Positions 47,593-57,418 of a DNA stretch of 64,000 bases are shown piece by piece (the stretch's first letter is position 1; each line of letters opens with the position of its first letter). The notes under the pieces were generated by a model. The model did no database searches and was not told the origin of the DNA. It worked only from the letters and a program-made list of their open reading frames with translations. The position numbers and the translations under genes are program-made. Source of the DNA: Blastomussa wellsi (Eukaryota; Cnidaria; Anthozoa; Scleractinia; Plerogyridae); assembly GCA_947652115.1 (NCBI GenBank), contig OX393564.1:17361502-17425501 (forward strand), written 5' to 3'.

Positions 47593-47875
47593 GTAACTTA
47601 ACAGGAAATCAAATTTAAAATTGAATCACTCTCAAATGCAAGGCGTGGAGGCTTTGACAAAAATACATCCATGATTCAACGTTGACACGGCTTCAGAGGG
47701 TGTTACCTCAGAGCTGACAAAATGTTTAACTGAAAACAGCAACAAATGATACGCGTTTTCTAACACTAACCTCACTATTTTAACGACAATACAAAATGCA
47801 AAAAAATAGTAAGCTTTCATCTTAACTGACCCACTCTCCACCCTCGCATCTCTTTCTCTGTATGTTTTCTTCAAG
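47593..47875 (+). other. Intron of the secreted peptide gene
   Basis: A 283-bp phase-0 intron from GTAACT to TTTTCTTCAAG. Nothing else is visible inside. Confidence 0.75.
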
Positions 47876-48016
47876 CTGGAAGATTTTAACGAAGACGACA
47901 ACCCTCGTGTGAAGCACGACAGTTACTCTACAGTTGCAGATCACGCTACATTCCAAAAGCGGCACTGGTGTAAGAAATGGTGCTACAGATTTCCAGTACC
48001 TTACTGTTGCGGCTAA
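47876..48016 (+). CDS. Secreted cysteine-rich peptide precursor, exon 2 (mature peptide)
   Basis: The exon opens in phase 0 and adds 46 residues before TAA, giving a 77-residue precursor. The first part is an acidic propiece (LEDFNEDDN). A dibasic Lys-Arg at 59-60 is a typical prohormone convertase site. The remaining 17 residues carry four cysteines at 63, 67, 75 and 76 (spacing C-x3-C-x7-C-C), several Lys/Arg, two Trp and a final Gly. The opposite charges of propiece and tail suit storage of a membrane-active peptide, and a terminal Gly can serve as an amide donor. Antimicrobial peptide, neuropeptide or toxin are all possible; activity is not shown by sequence. Confidence 0.75.
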   Translation: MEDFNEDDNPRVKHDSYSTVADHATFQKRHWCKKWCYRFPVPYCCG

Positions 48017-48654
48017 TGCATGAATGCCGAGAGCGAAAGGTAACCGAGAATCTTAACTTTTCTGTAGATTATCATGACACGTGATACAAAACGATCTGAC
48101 CAAGGCTTGACGCTCGAAAAGTGCGCCTTCCAAATTCACTACGGCGTTTACTTTAAATGATTTCGGTAGAAACATCAAGTAACACAACCAACAGTTGGAG
48201 GATTTTAATTTTTCCTGGTAAGTTTGGCCATCGGTCTATAAGTTCACAATTACGATAAAGGAGAATGCACAGTTGTTGGCATCTTCGGAGGCTGGGAAAA
48301 AGTTTAGTTTTTTCGATCGAGCCTGTTGATAAAGCTTGCCGTTTTGAAGTCTGTTTGTTTTTTACACTAAAATTCACCTTGATTCAAGTATTAAACGCAA
48401 AAGAAAACACTGCCATCCTGTGTTAGGCAAAAACGGGTAGGAAAGTGAGGAGGGTTGTCACGAAAATGATCCCGCAATATGCTAATTAGATTATTTCGTA
48501 AACCGAATAATGCTTCCAGGTGTATTTTCTCACGTTATTGACCGTTCTTGAACTTCACCCGTGTACATGTAGTCAAGCTATCTGTCTGCGTTTTATGATA
48601 TCATAGAACTGGTTTGCTCTCGTTTCACTGCAGAGTGGTTCGAGAACAAAGTAA
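48017..48654. other. 3' region of the peptide gene up to the retroelement
   Basis: The first part is expected 3' UTR. No other signal. The Ngaro element begins at 48655. Confidence 0.4.
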
Positions 48655-48748
48655 ATTCTGACTACACTCACACGAGATATTCAATGTGAAAAGTTTATTT
48701 AGGATGAGTCAGTCAGCCATGAGCCGTGCGATTCAATGTTGCCTAATA
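48655..48748 (-). repeat. Ngaro split repeat B2
   Basis: Matches B1 at 49148-49241 from ATTCTGACTACACTC to GTTGCCTAATA. It forms the 3' end of the element. Confidence 0.9.
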
Positions 48749-48979
48749 TCTATTGAATTATTCATAATTATGTGTTCCTCACAAAGGTAACTAAAGAGCT
48801 CAAGAATTCAGAAAATGTGCTACGCCAGATACGAAAAACCACTAAAAAACCACCCTTTAGATGTGGCCAAAAAATATGTGGAAACGTATTCCTCATCTAA
48901 TGCAGCAGCACGAGACCCCGAGGAAAGGGCATCCTACAATATACGAGTTAATTCAAATGGAAACGTAATCCTAAAATAA

Positions 48980-49147
48980 AAAATAAAGCGGGCGAACACT
49001 CCGACTGACCGACCTAGAATGACCTAAATCTCCCGCCAAAACCTTAAATACTCCTAAAGCAGCCCGCGATGCACCGCGGGTCTCTCCAACGTGCCGTCAG
49101 AATAATAATTTCCGACTAATTCGTCCCTCAAACGTCGGAAATTATAT
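48980..49147 (-). repeat. Ngaro split repeat A2
   Basis: Identical, as far as read by eye, to A1 at 53934-54101. It contains AATTTCCGAC ... GTCGGAAATT, an inverted pair near its right end that may be a recombination-related hairpin. Confidence 0.9.
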
Positions 49148-49241
49148 ATTCTGACTACACTCACACGAGATATTCAATGTGAAAAGTTTATTTAGGATGA
49201 GTCAGTCAGCCATGAGCCGTGCGATTCAATGTTGCCTAATA
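49148..49241 (-). repeat. Ngaro split repeat B1
   Basis: Identical, as far as read by eye, to B2 and immediately adjacent to A2. It lies 47 bp past the recombinase stop codon. Confidence 0.9.
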
Positions 49242-49288
49242 GAGATAAAGAAAGGGAAGATGAAGTAAACCACTGGAGTAAAACGTAC

Positions 49289-50262
49289 TCAAATACCCAA
49301 ACGCTGGAAAACTAACAATCTAGACTCTAAATTGTCATCAATATAACCATTCTTAGCTGAAACAGACTTCCATCTACCATGCCATTGAAACAGCCTGTCA
49401 GCCACGCCTGCGTTGGCAGCAGCAGAAGCACCACCTGCTCTTAAGGAATGAGTGCTAAAAGCAGCAATGTCTGGCACAATATCCTTAAAACTACTCTTAA
49501 AGTACTCCCTAACGGTTGAATAACTTATGGGCTTATTGGTAGAAACAAACTTATGGCCCAACTTCGATTTAATTAGAGGCTTGAAAACATAATGACTAGG
49601 ATCCACTGGAAAACGCTCAAGCTCTGAAACATAACGCTTGAAAATCGAAACTGGGCAAGCATCTTGGGGTGAAGTTCGAGATATAACCACTTCGTTACCC
49701 TTCCTTAGTTGATCCGTCTTACTTCTATCAACCTTGATAGCAACATAAGTGTCATGAAAAGTAATATCACCATACTTAATGTGAAGAACCTCCTCAATTC
49801 GGAAAAAACCAGCAAATGCTAAAAGGAAAATACAAACATTCCTCAAATTAAGTAAATTATCTAGGTTGGAAGCTTCAACTAATTTCTTAATCATATCAGG
49901 CAAAATAGGCTCTTTCTTGTGAACTAAACGGGTTCCAATAAGCCTCTTAGCTGCTCTACTAACATAATAATAATAGGACCGTCAGTAGGGGAAGGTATCC
50001 CCGCCAAATGGTGCGCCCATTGGATTCCATAAATAGCAGAATCTACCGCAGAATGAGAATGGGTTGAATCCAGAAGATGCTGAAGGTACAACGCGACATG
50101 CTCTGTCCTGGCAGGAAAAACTTGAATTTCGTCTACGGAAGAAGCAAAATTCTTCCATCTCGTAAAAGCCCTTCTGTAAGCGTCAGTGGATCCTGGAGCT
50201 CTCGAAGCAATGACTGTGGACTGTAATCTGGACACCAGGCCTGTCAAGGAGGGTTCGCGCAA
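49289..50262 (-). pseudogene. Ngaro tyrosine recombinase, frameshifted
   Basis: Two minus-strand frames make up one recombinase. The upstream part (50262-49924) is the SAM-like DNA-binding N-terminus, with TDAYRRAFTRWKNF typical of DIRS/Ngaro recombinases. The downstream part (to 49289) is the catalytic domain with the full active set: R in FFRIEEVLHI, H and R in THSLRAGG, H in WHGRW and the nucleophile Y in NGYIDD. The two are out of frame, and the break falls at an ATTATTATTATG stretch (about 49962-49974), which looks like a short-repeat slippage. The upstream frame then reads 17 or so wrong codons to a stop. This copy should not make active recombinase unless the shift is bypassed. Confidence 0.85.
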
Positions 50263-50304
50263 ATCCGCGAGAGAGGCCCAAACACCAGAAGAGAAAACAT
50301 CTAA

Positions 50305-51023
50305 AAGAAAAGAAACAAAGAAAAAGGAAAATGGGATTAGTAAAGATCCAAAACCGCCGAATGATTAAAACAGTACCACAAGAAGAAACACTATCCAAAA
50401 CAATTATGATACCCACAAAACACATGCGAAACCGCGGGGGAGCACATAAGTATACTAAGGCCACCGGGGGGTGTACATAACTACATTGAAGGCGCCGGGG
50501 GCCTCTAAAAAACAATTATCTGAGAAAACAGATGTCACAAACAGAAACTTGGCCAAGAAACGGGTAACACCACCGGGGGGTGTACGCAGCCATACTAAGG
50601 CTATAAGGAGCACATAAGTATACTAAGGCCACCGGGGGGCCACAAAAACACACCACCATGGGGTGTACGTAACTACACTGAAGGCACCGGGGGCCCATAA
50701 AAAACAATTATCTCAGAAAACAGATGTCGCAAACGGGAACTTGGCTCAAAAACGCGTAACACCACCGGGGGGTGTACACAGCCATACTAAAGCTATCAGG
50801 AATTGTATATAAAAAAGCTTACCAAAAACATGCGACACCACCGGGGGTGTACAGAACGAGAGTAACAGCACCTGAGCCTATAACAAACTAATAATCGAGA
50901 ACAGATGCGACACCACCTGTTTGACATGAAAGTCGTGCGAAATTCATTAAAACAATCGTACCAGCAATAGTAGACCCGGTTGGGGAATGTGTGGGGGGAA
51001 GCTATGACAATAACAAACATACC
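50305..51023 (-). other. Possible spliceosomal intron of the Ngaro element
   Basis: On the minus strand CTGGAG|GTATGT (exon end at 51023) is a strong 5' splice site just past the pol stop, and TTTCTTTTCTTTTAG (ending at 50305) is a strong 3' site just before the recombinase domain. Removal would delete the tandem repeat region. The recombinase frame would then join a frame that overlaps the pol C-terminus (open from 51080) without a stop. Introns are known in DIRS-type elements. Confidence 0.4.
50441..50860. repeat. Tandem repeat inside the Ngaro element
   Basis: A unit of roughly 170-190 bp occurs twice (from 50441 and 50609), with a third partial copy near 50820. Shared words include CACATAAGTATACTAAGG, CACCGGGGGG, ACAATTATCT and AGAAAACAGATGTC. 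It lies between the pol and recombinase frames. Confidence 0.8.
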
Positions 51024-51037
51024 TCCAGACGGAACGC

Positions 51038-53173
51038 CTAAGGATTGCAAGCTGAACACCAGCCCAACGGAGAAGTGCAAAAACCAACACTAGAAGTGCG
51101 AACATTTCCAGCAAAATCAACTCGTAGGGCAAGGCATCTAGATTTGAAAGCTTTCATGCCGAACAACTTATTCTTAGCTTTACCCCTGACGAACAGATCC
51201 GGTCTGTTGGGAAGATATAACCAATGAGACACAAACGAATTCAGGTGAGTGCCATCTTTGCTTAATAATGGCCAATAATATGCTGATTTCCACAACGGAA
51301 CTACTAGGGTTCCCAGGGCCTTACAATCACTCATATGCTTTAATACCCTGCCAATGAGAGAGATTGGTGGCACCAGCCAATTATTCTTAGGTGACCAGTC
51401 CTGTGTGAAGGCGTCAACAGCTTCGGCACCAGGTTGGACGAATCTGGAATTAAACCTAGACAATTTCGCATTATAACAACAAGCAAATCTGTCAACTGAA
51501 TGTGGACCCCAGAGGTTTTCAAGAAGGAAAAACACCTCATCGTGGAGAGAATAATCGTCAAAATCAACGATCTTACTAAGAAAATCAGCCTGAGAATTCT
51601 GATCACGCGGCAGCCAGGAGACATTCAGGTGAATTTGGCGTTGGGAGGTAAAAAGGAACACACTCAAAGCGATGTCCTGCAATTCTTTAACCATACTACC
51701 AGCCTGGATGATTCTAACAACATTCTGATTATCAGTGTTACAAGTGACGGCTTGGCCTGCTAAATGATTATCAAACGCTTCAAGAGCAAAGCTTATTGCA
51801 ACAAGTTCTCTCCAAGTAGAAGACTTCTGAGATTCTTCCGCGGACCAGTTTTTGTGGCAAACTAAAGAAGAACCTTGAACAAAACCTCCACAGCCTGTCG
51901 ACGAAGCATCTGTAAACAAGACTTTAGATGGTACAAAAGGGATTGGCCAAAACAAAATTCCATTTAATGATCTTAATTTGTCTCTCCAAAAATGAAGCTC
52001 TTGCTTTGCTCGATCTTGCACGCAAACAAAGGAATTCCACGAACTTCGAGAATTAGTAATAAGATGCAAATATCTGGTCATAATCTGGGTAACATTCCCA
52101 CAGCTGGCGGACAATGAAATAATCTGACCGACAATAGAAGCAATATTCTTCACGTGAACACAGGCAGAAAATTCCAAACTAGCACAAATATCAGTAAGAT
52201 CAGAGGAAAGCTTTTCAATTCTGGCATCACTGGCAAAAATTAAACCAGTATGAGTGTCAATGTTGTAACCGATCCACGAAAAGCTACGCGAAGGCTCCCA
52301 ATTAGACTTCTCGTGATTGAGTTCAAATCCGCAACGTGAAAGATCTGAACGAACCAATGAACTGTTCAACTTAGCAACTTGGAACGATGAACCAGCGCCA
52401 ACTCCGTCGTCGAAAAATATCGCGATTGGAATGCCTTGCGCCCTCCAATGTGTCTCCAAAGGCTTAAGCAACTTGGTGAAAATATAAGGAGCGCTGGAAA
52501 GCCCAAAAGGCAAAACAGTAAACTGGAAAAATCTCTGATGGCCTGGAACAAACTCCCACGAGAAAGCCAAATATTCGCGATGATCTGGAAAAATGTCTAC
52601 ATGATGATAGCCTGACTTTAAATCAAAAGAGAAAACAAAAAAGTCTTTTGCAAAAGTGTTTTTAACGGTATGCAAATTCTCACACTTAAATTTTTGTTTG
52701 TAGACATGCAGATTAATGTGCCTCAAATCCAAAATAAGCCTCTTCTTGCCGTTAGGTTGAACTGAAACAGATAGCGGATTGACAATGTCAGGCGGAGAAA
52801 TTATTTCCTCGACACGATTGTCCTGCAAGAGTTCTAAGATAGCTGCATTAACAAAATCTGCTTCTTTAAGGGCTGAGGCATTGTTCGTTAAACAGCGAGG
52901 CGGCGGCGTGGAAATAAACGGGATTTTGTAGCCATTTCTGATGACAGATAATATAAAATCCGGCGCACCAAGAAATTGCCAATGCTGAATGGATCTAAAC
53001 AATTTACTTTTAACAGACATCGGTTGGACAACAGGAGCACTAACAACTGGGATCTCAAACTCAAGCTCAAAGCTCTTAGATTCTTGAGAGGAATCCACTG
53101 ATAAATCTTCAATGAAGTCACACGGGGAAGTAAGAAATGAAAATTCAGACTTACTTTGTTTGTCACCGTCTTG
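51038..53173 (-). CDS. Ngaro pol: reverse transcriptase and RNase H
   Basis: The frame is open from just after the gag TGA (53174-53176) to TAG at 51038-51040 and has no obvious ATG at its start. Counting from the in-frame GTG at 53098, RT motifs are FDLKSGYHHVDI (158-169), LPFGLSSAPY and the catalytic IFFDD (D230, D231). RNase H follows with D397 (LFTDAS), E431 (TWREL), D456 (NTDN) and D505 (QADFLSK). The C-terminal 150 or so residues, with PLWKSAYYWPLL, match the conserved tail of DIRS-order pol proteins. All catalytic residues appear intact. Being in the same frame as gag and separated by one TGA, it is probably made as a Gag-Pol readthrough product or through a change specific to this copy. 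Confidence 0.9.
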   Translation of the reverse strand, partial: QDGDKQSKSEFSFLTSPCDFIEDLSVDSSQESKSFELEFEIPVVSAPVVQPMSVKSKLFRSIQHWQFLGAPDFILSVIRNGYKIPFISTPPPRCLTNNASALKEADFVNAAILELLQDNRVEEIISPPDIVNPLSVSVQPNGKKRLILDLRHINLHVYKQKFKCENLHTVKNTFAKDFFVFSFDLKSGYHHVDIFPDHREYLAFSWEFVPGHQRFFQFTVLPFGLSSAPYIFTKLLKPLETHWRAQGIPIAIFFDDGVGAGSSFQVAKLNSSLVRSDLSRCGFELNHEKSNWEPSRSFSWIGYNIDTHTGLIFASDARIEKLSSDLTDICASLEFSACVHVKNIASIVGQIISLSASCGNVTQIMTRYLHLITNSRSSWNSFVCVQDRAKQELHFWRDKLRSLNGILFWPIPFVPSKVLFTDASSTGCGGFVQGSSLVCHKNWSAEESQKSSTWRELVAISFALEAFDNHLAGQAVTCNTDNQNVVRIIQAGSMVKELQDIALSVFLFTSQRQIHLNVSWLPRDQNSQADFLSKIVDFDDYSLHDEVFFLLENLWGPHSVDRFACCYNAKLSRFNSRFVQPGAEAVDAFTQDWSPKNNWLVPPISLIGRVLKHMSDCKALGTLVVPLWKSAYYWPLLSKDGTHLNSFVSHWLYLPNRPDLFVRGKAKNKLFGMKAFKSRCLALRVDFAGNVRTSSVGFCTSPLGWCSACNP

Positions 53174-53911
53174 TCATCTGTTACCTGAAATACCTTTAGA
53201 AACAGAACGGGCGACTTGATTGCATTCAGACCTCCAATGGCCAAACCTGCCGCATGCGAAACAATTACCGGGCCTTGACGGAACGTCGGATGAACGAGGA
53301 TAGGACAGCCGAAGACGCTGGTTACGGAAGGAACCAAAAGACGAAGAACTTCTGGAATACTGGGAAGAAAAGCGTGAGGAACTGGAAGGGCGACTGAGAG
53401 ATGAAGGTTGGTTGATAGGTTTCTTGGAAGCATCGGACTTAAGAGCTTTTTCGGCTCGTTCCTCGGCACGGCGGATCTTTTTGCCGTCCTCCTCGTTGTC
53501 AGCTAACTCATGCTGGGTATATTGCTCGACAGTTTTCCAGCCAAAATCCGATTTGTCTGCTAGTAAGATAAGCTTCTGCCTTTCAGAGAGCATTGACGTA
53601 CCTTCTGACAGCGAGGATTTAGCCTTGTCAACTGCGTTGGACTCAAGATGGGATTTAACCTCATCCAAGGTATCCTGTAGCTTAAAATTAAACTTGTACT
53701 GAATCTCGTTGCCTTTGCGTTTGAACGATTTCGGTTCCTCCCGACGTAACTTCTTGATTTCCCTCAACTGGTCATCAGCAGCTTCCACGCTGGAACGTTT
53801 AATACTTTCAGCCGAATCTGCTACTAACTTCGAGATCTGGTCTAACAACGACTTATTATTTTCAGCCAAGGACGTATAAATAAACTCTTGAACCTCAGTT
53901 GAAACTGACAT
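53174..53911 (-). CDS. Ngaro Gag-like protein with zinc knuckle
   Basis: The frame begins at ATG 53909-53911, 23 bp from the A1 repeat, and ends with TGA at 53174-53176 after 245 residues. The N-terminal two thirds are charged and probably helical or coiled-coil, followed by a Ser/Arg-rich stretch. A single CCHC knuckle, CFACGRFGHWRSEC (C-x2-C-x4-H-x4-C), lies near the C-terminus, as in nucleic-acid-binding Gag proteins. An upstream GTG keeps the frame open, but the ATG is the natural start. Confidence 0.85.
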   Translation of the reverse strand: MSVSTEVQEFIYTSLAENNKSLLDQISKLVADSAESIKRSSVEAADDQLREIKKLRREEPKSFKRKGNEIQYKFNFKLQDTLDEVKSHLESNAVDKAKSSLSEGTSMLSERQKLILLADKSDFGWKTVEQYTQHELADNEEDGKKIRRAEERAEKALKSDASKKPINQPSSLSRPSSSSRFSSQYSRSSSSFGSFRNQRLRLSYPRSSDVPSRPGNCFACGRFGHWRSECNQVARSVSKGISGNR

Positions 53912-53933
53912 GACTGCGGGAGAACGGAAGCCC

Positions 53934-54101
53934 AAAATAAAGCGGGCGAACACTCCGACTGACCGACCTAGAATGACCTAAATCTCCCGCCAAAACCTTA
54001 AATACTCCTAAAGCAGCCCGCGATGCACCGCGGGTCTCTCCAACGTGCCGTCAGAATAATAATTTCCGACTAATTCGTCCCTCAAACGTCGGAAATTATA
54101 T
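53934..54101 (-). repeat. Ngaro split repeat A1 (5' end of the element)
   Basis: Matches A2 at 48980-49147 from AAAATAAAGCGGGCG to GTCGGAAATTATAT. The gag start codon follows 23 bp inside, so the element's promoter or transcription start probably lies in or next to this repeat. Confidence 0.9.
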
Positions 54102-55565
54102 TTTCCGAGGGGAAGGTTCATTGATGGTTGACATATTTGCACATTGCTTGACTCGATAGCTTCGCTTTACTTTCAAGCTACTCTTGATCTTTTATTCCTG
54201 TTATTTTGCTGTTGCAGTCCCGCTAACTCGCCGATGAAGGGACCATGAATGAGCATCCTCTGTAGTTAATCCATATCATACAATCGTGATGCCATTAATG
54301 ACGTATCAGTGATTTTAATCTGGGAATTAAAATAAATGGCGATAAAATCAACCTTGCTTTAAATCTTTTGAAATATAACGACTTTTACAGTCGAATATTG
54401 TTTTCTGATAACATTCCACGAGCACACAGGGAAGATGAGTGTTCTGGCACAGCTTTCTAATAGTTCATGTACATTTCATAATGATCCAAACAATTTTTTT
54501 ACGATACACGGCTGCCAAGCTCGCCTTGTTTTCGTAAGAAAAGCTTGGACCATGATGAAAAGAAAACTACTTGAAAGCTGTGGCCATATTTGGGTAACCC
54601 TAATCTTCCCTGTGGTGTGTGCAAAACAACGCAAACAGCATAAAACCCAGCGGTCCAGTGAAGTAGCGCCCGGACGTGCCACAGAAAATTCTTCCTATTC
54701 GGGGACAAATGCCTGCTCTTGTCCATGCACGAACGTGTGTTTAGAATGTTTTCCTATTGAAGTATTATCTGCGCTGGTATATACACCAAGATGGCAGCAG
54801 CAAGGTATGCTTCAGATGTTCTGCACATGTTTTACGGGCCAATAACGGAGGAGGAAAACAGAAAGCTGCATCAACCTAGCGTGGTTGAATTTTATGACGT
54901 GTTTGTATTAGCCCGAAATAATTTAATTCAAAGAATGACTTCGAGTATGGAAAATTGCTGTATCCCAAGGAACTGAAAACAATAATGAACTTTTAACGTT
55001 TGCAAGAGAAACGAAAGCAAAGCTTACTGATTTGGTTGACATTATTTTCGAGAAAACGGACCGCATGGTTTCAACAGATATGACCAAGACCAGATGAAAA
55101 CAGAATTTGGTAGATTTGTTGAAGAACGAAGGGAGAACTAGAAGTCTGGTCAGCGAAAGGATCATGAAGGGTTATTGAAAACATAATGAATACGTACGTG
55201 AATGTTGCACGCTATCACCCACTGGGCGGAGGAATTTACTTGCATCTTCAAGCCAATCGTGCAAAAACTGAAGGCCATAATCAACGTGCAAAAGAGGGAT
55301 AATGAGTGCCTGTAGTGGCCCTCCAGGCTGCTTTATGGCTTGAGGCGCAGAACAGAAGCCTCGCAATAAATGTCTTTTGCTGGGAAAACAGTTGTGTGAT
55401 AGTAAGAAAGAAGCGAATGTGCCGAGGATAATCCTGATGTTATTTTGAGTCTGGGCACTATTGTTGTGTGAAGCGAGTAAACACTTCGCTCTTCGATCCG
55501 CAGACCAAAAACAGCAACGCATAAACAACAATAAACAAAAAGAACAACAATAAACTTTATTAATA
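54102..55565. other. Non-coding stretch, nothing recognised
   Basis: Several short frames (up to 136 codons at 54435-54845) overlap on both strands without domain or splice support. Confidence 0.4.
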
Positions 55566-55805
55566 TTAAACAATTAAAAGAAGAACATGTACAACTCGCA
55601 TATAGCTCTTATTATACATATCTTCGCTTAACGTGTTGTTTCCGCAGCCCAGCATCAAAATTCTGTCACATTTTCTCACGTGTTCGTGGGTCAACTCTTT
55701 GAAATCGTCGTAGCTTTTGCACCACTCAAAGTTGTCTTCATCTGTGTAGCGTTTATCCCAATACTCTTGGAGTTTATAAGTTGCATTTTGGTCCGGTAGA
55801 TCCAT
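55566..55805 (-). pseudogene. Truncated inverted copy of EEF1AKMT4 exon 1
   Basis: From the ATG (55803-55805) to 55611 this reproduces the first 65 codons of the gene at 58648 with one amino-acid change (N for S after GCGN). It then diverges into unrelated codons (KSYMRVVHV...) and stops at 55566. The SAM-binding motif LMLGCG is present but the rest of the methyltransferase fold is missing, so an active enzyme is not expected. The copied upstream region suggests it may still be transcribed, to the left. Confidence 0.85.
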
Positions 55806-56363
55806 GAAATTTAGAGACTAATAGACGAAATTATACGTTTTTAAATATCCTCTTCCTTTTCTAGCGATACAAGCCGCCATCCTTTTTCTTGTGTATTACC
55901 GCTGCGTGTTTCTCAGCTAGCCTCAGGGCTCATTACTAGTTCCCAGTTCCTGTGCGTATTGGCCGGAAAAGGAAGGAAGCGAGACTCACAAGGTGGCGGG
56001 AACTGGAACCGGAAAAAATCGTGAAAAATTCCCCAACATTGCGCAACATTTTGCAATAGAAATAAAATAAAGAAGCGGGAGCCACTAAAGAAGTGACGGG
56101 AGAATTTTAATTATATATGTTATGCGATAGCTACCAATTATTTTATGATTTATTGGGATTGTAAGTAAACCGTTTAGTCTTAAAGTATTCCTGTGGTAAT
56201 ACTTCATGTTCGTTACGTTGAGTATGAGATGTACGGTCAGCTGCCAGCAGCGCCGGTGTTGCACTTTAGCATGTTTAGGGTGCCAGGCTTACCGGTATGT
56301 AGCCTCCAACGCAGTCATACGCGTTTTTATGATCACCTGAAAACGACTGCGTGAGGGCTAAGC
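55611..56363 (-). repeat. Left arm of inverted duplication (EEF1AKMT4 promoter and exon 1)
   Basis: This arm is the reverse complement of 58215-58842. Boundaries are sharp: GATATGTATAAT at the inner-gene side and CTTAGCCCTCAC at the other. The left arm is about 125 bp longer, owing mostly to sequence at about 56066-56190 that is missing from the right arm. Few substitutions are visible, so the duplication is recent. Confidence 0.85.
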
Positions 56364-56658
56364 TAGTCGAAGCAAGTTGTGCAGGGAGGAAGAGAAAAGA
56401 ACAAAATAAACCAATTTGTAAGCTTCAAATAACAGACTATGAACAATGGCTGGAATTGCACGATGTGTTTAAAAGTCCCATATCGTTATTTTTTTATTTT
56501 CTAATCTGAAACTGGACATCACCCCGAGAACGTCTGCGAAAAAGCTTTTTAATTTGAATAAAACGCGAACTTTTTATGAGCTTTCAAAAACAGCAACATC
56601 CTATTTTTGTGCGGTCGACCTGCCCCGCTGACAATAAAGGACGACAGGCTCATGTGAC

Positions 56659-56735
56659 GTATGATACAAAAGTTTTTGGTATTTTTTGACGCTATTAAGT
56701 TCGGTTATGTTCACCTGAACTTAATAGCGTTAAAA
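56659..56735. repeat. Deleted copy of the 6530-6711 palindromic element
   Basis: ATGATACAAAAGTTTTT...GGTATTTTT and CGCTATTAAGTTCGGTTATG match the reversed right arm of the 6530-6711 element. The second arm is shortened to TGAACTTAATAGCG, and the hammerhead-like core is absent. Confidence 0.65.
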
Positions 56736-57378
56736 AAATGTTATCCTCATAACTTGTGTAGTTGAATTGCTTCAAATTTAGGTTTTAGTTGCGCGACAGT
56801 GAAAACCACCAATAGATTTAACCAAGCCTAAAAGCGGAGCTCCGTATTTTTTCTGGTTCCTAATAATTTCTGAAATTGCGTGCTTTAATTGCGTTTTTTA
56901 AAAGTACTAGCGTCCGCGACAACTCAAGAAAAATTCCAACGCTGAAATAAAAAAAGAATAATTTAAAAAGTCGGCTCCAATTGCAGAATTTCCGCTCAGA
57001 ATGACCATGAAAAATTAAAAAATCCTACCAGAAGCAAACAAATCGGTCCTGAACCCGCGATCATTGAAAACAATACCTGGTCAGCGGTCACCTTCAAAAA
57101 ATTACGTGACCTCGATGCGTTCTAAATCTGAGAACGCGATCTGGTCATGTAATAATGGTCAGCGGATACCTTCTTTTGACAGCTGTCAATTGACCATAAC
57201 TTGGCAGAGATGTAAGCTTGTTAACCTTTAACAATGTTAACCAGGTCGAACTCTCTGGACTATGGCCACCATATTGATATTTGGGGCGACGTCTTACGGA
57301 CGTACGTAAGTCGTACGCGCCCGCGAGTCTACTGCTTGCCATTTTGACCACGAAAAGTGAAAGGCATGGTTCTCCTGT

Positions 57379-57418
57379 TTGCACTTCGTATGCGTGCTTT
57401 GCACTTCGTATGCGTGCT
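57379..57418. repeat. 20-bp tandem duplication
   Basis: TTGCACTTCGTATGCGTGCT occurs twice in immediate succession. Confidence 0.9.

Larger units (their letters stand above)
48655..54101 (-). mobile_element. Ngaro-type tyrosine-recombinase retrotransposon, about 5.4 kb
   Basis: The element lies on the minus strand, with gag at its right end and the recombinase at its left. It has split direct repeats rather than LTRs: A1 (53934-54101) equals A2 (48980-49147) over 168 bp, and B1 (49148-49241) equals B2 (48655-48748) over 94 bp, with B1 and A2 exactly adjacent. This A1...B1-A2...B2 order, together with RT-RNase H and a tyrosine recombinase and without an integrase, defines Ngaro within the DIRS order. 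B2 is separated from A2 by 231 bp of other sequence. The repeats look identical, which suggests a young insertion, but the recombinase frame is broken. As expected for recombinase insertion, no target duplication is evident. It sits about 640 bp downstream of the secreted peptide gene. Confidence 0.9.

Noticed and set aside
52888..53469. 193-codon minus-strand frame overlapping gag and pol
   Set aside because: It is a shadow of the Gag and Pol frames with no zinc knuckle or RT motif of its own.
54435..54845. 136-codon plus-strand frame
   Set aside because: There is no domain or splice context, and equally open frames occur on the other strand.
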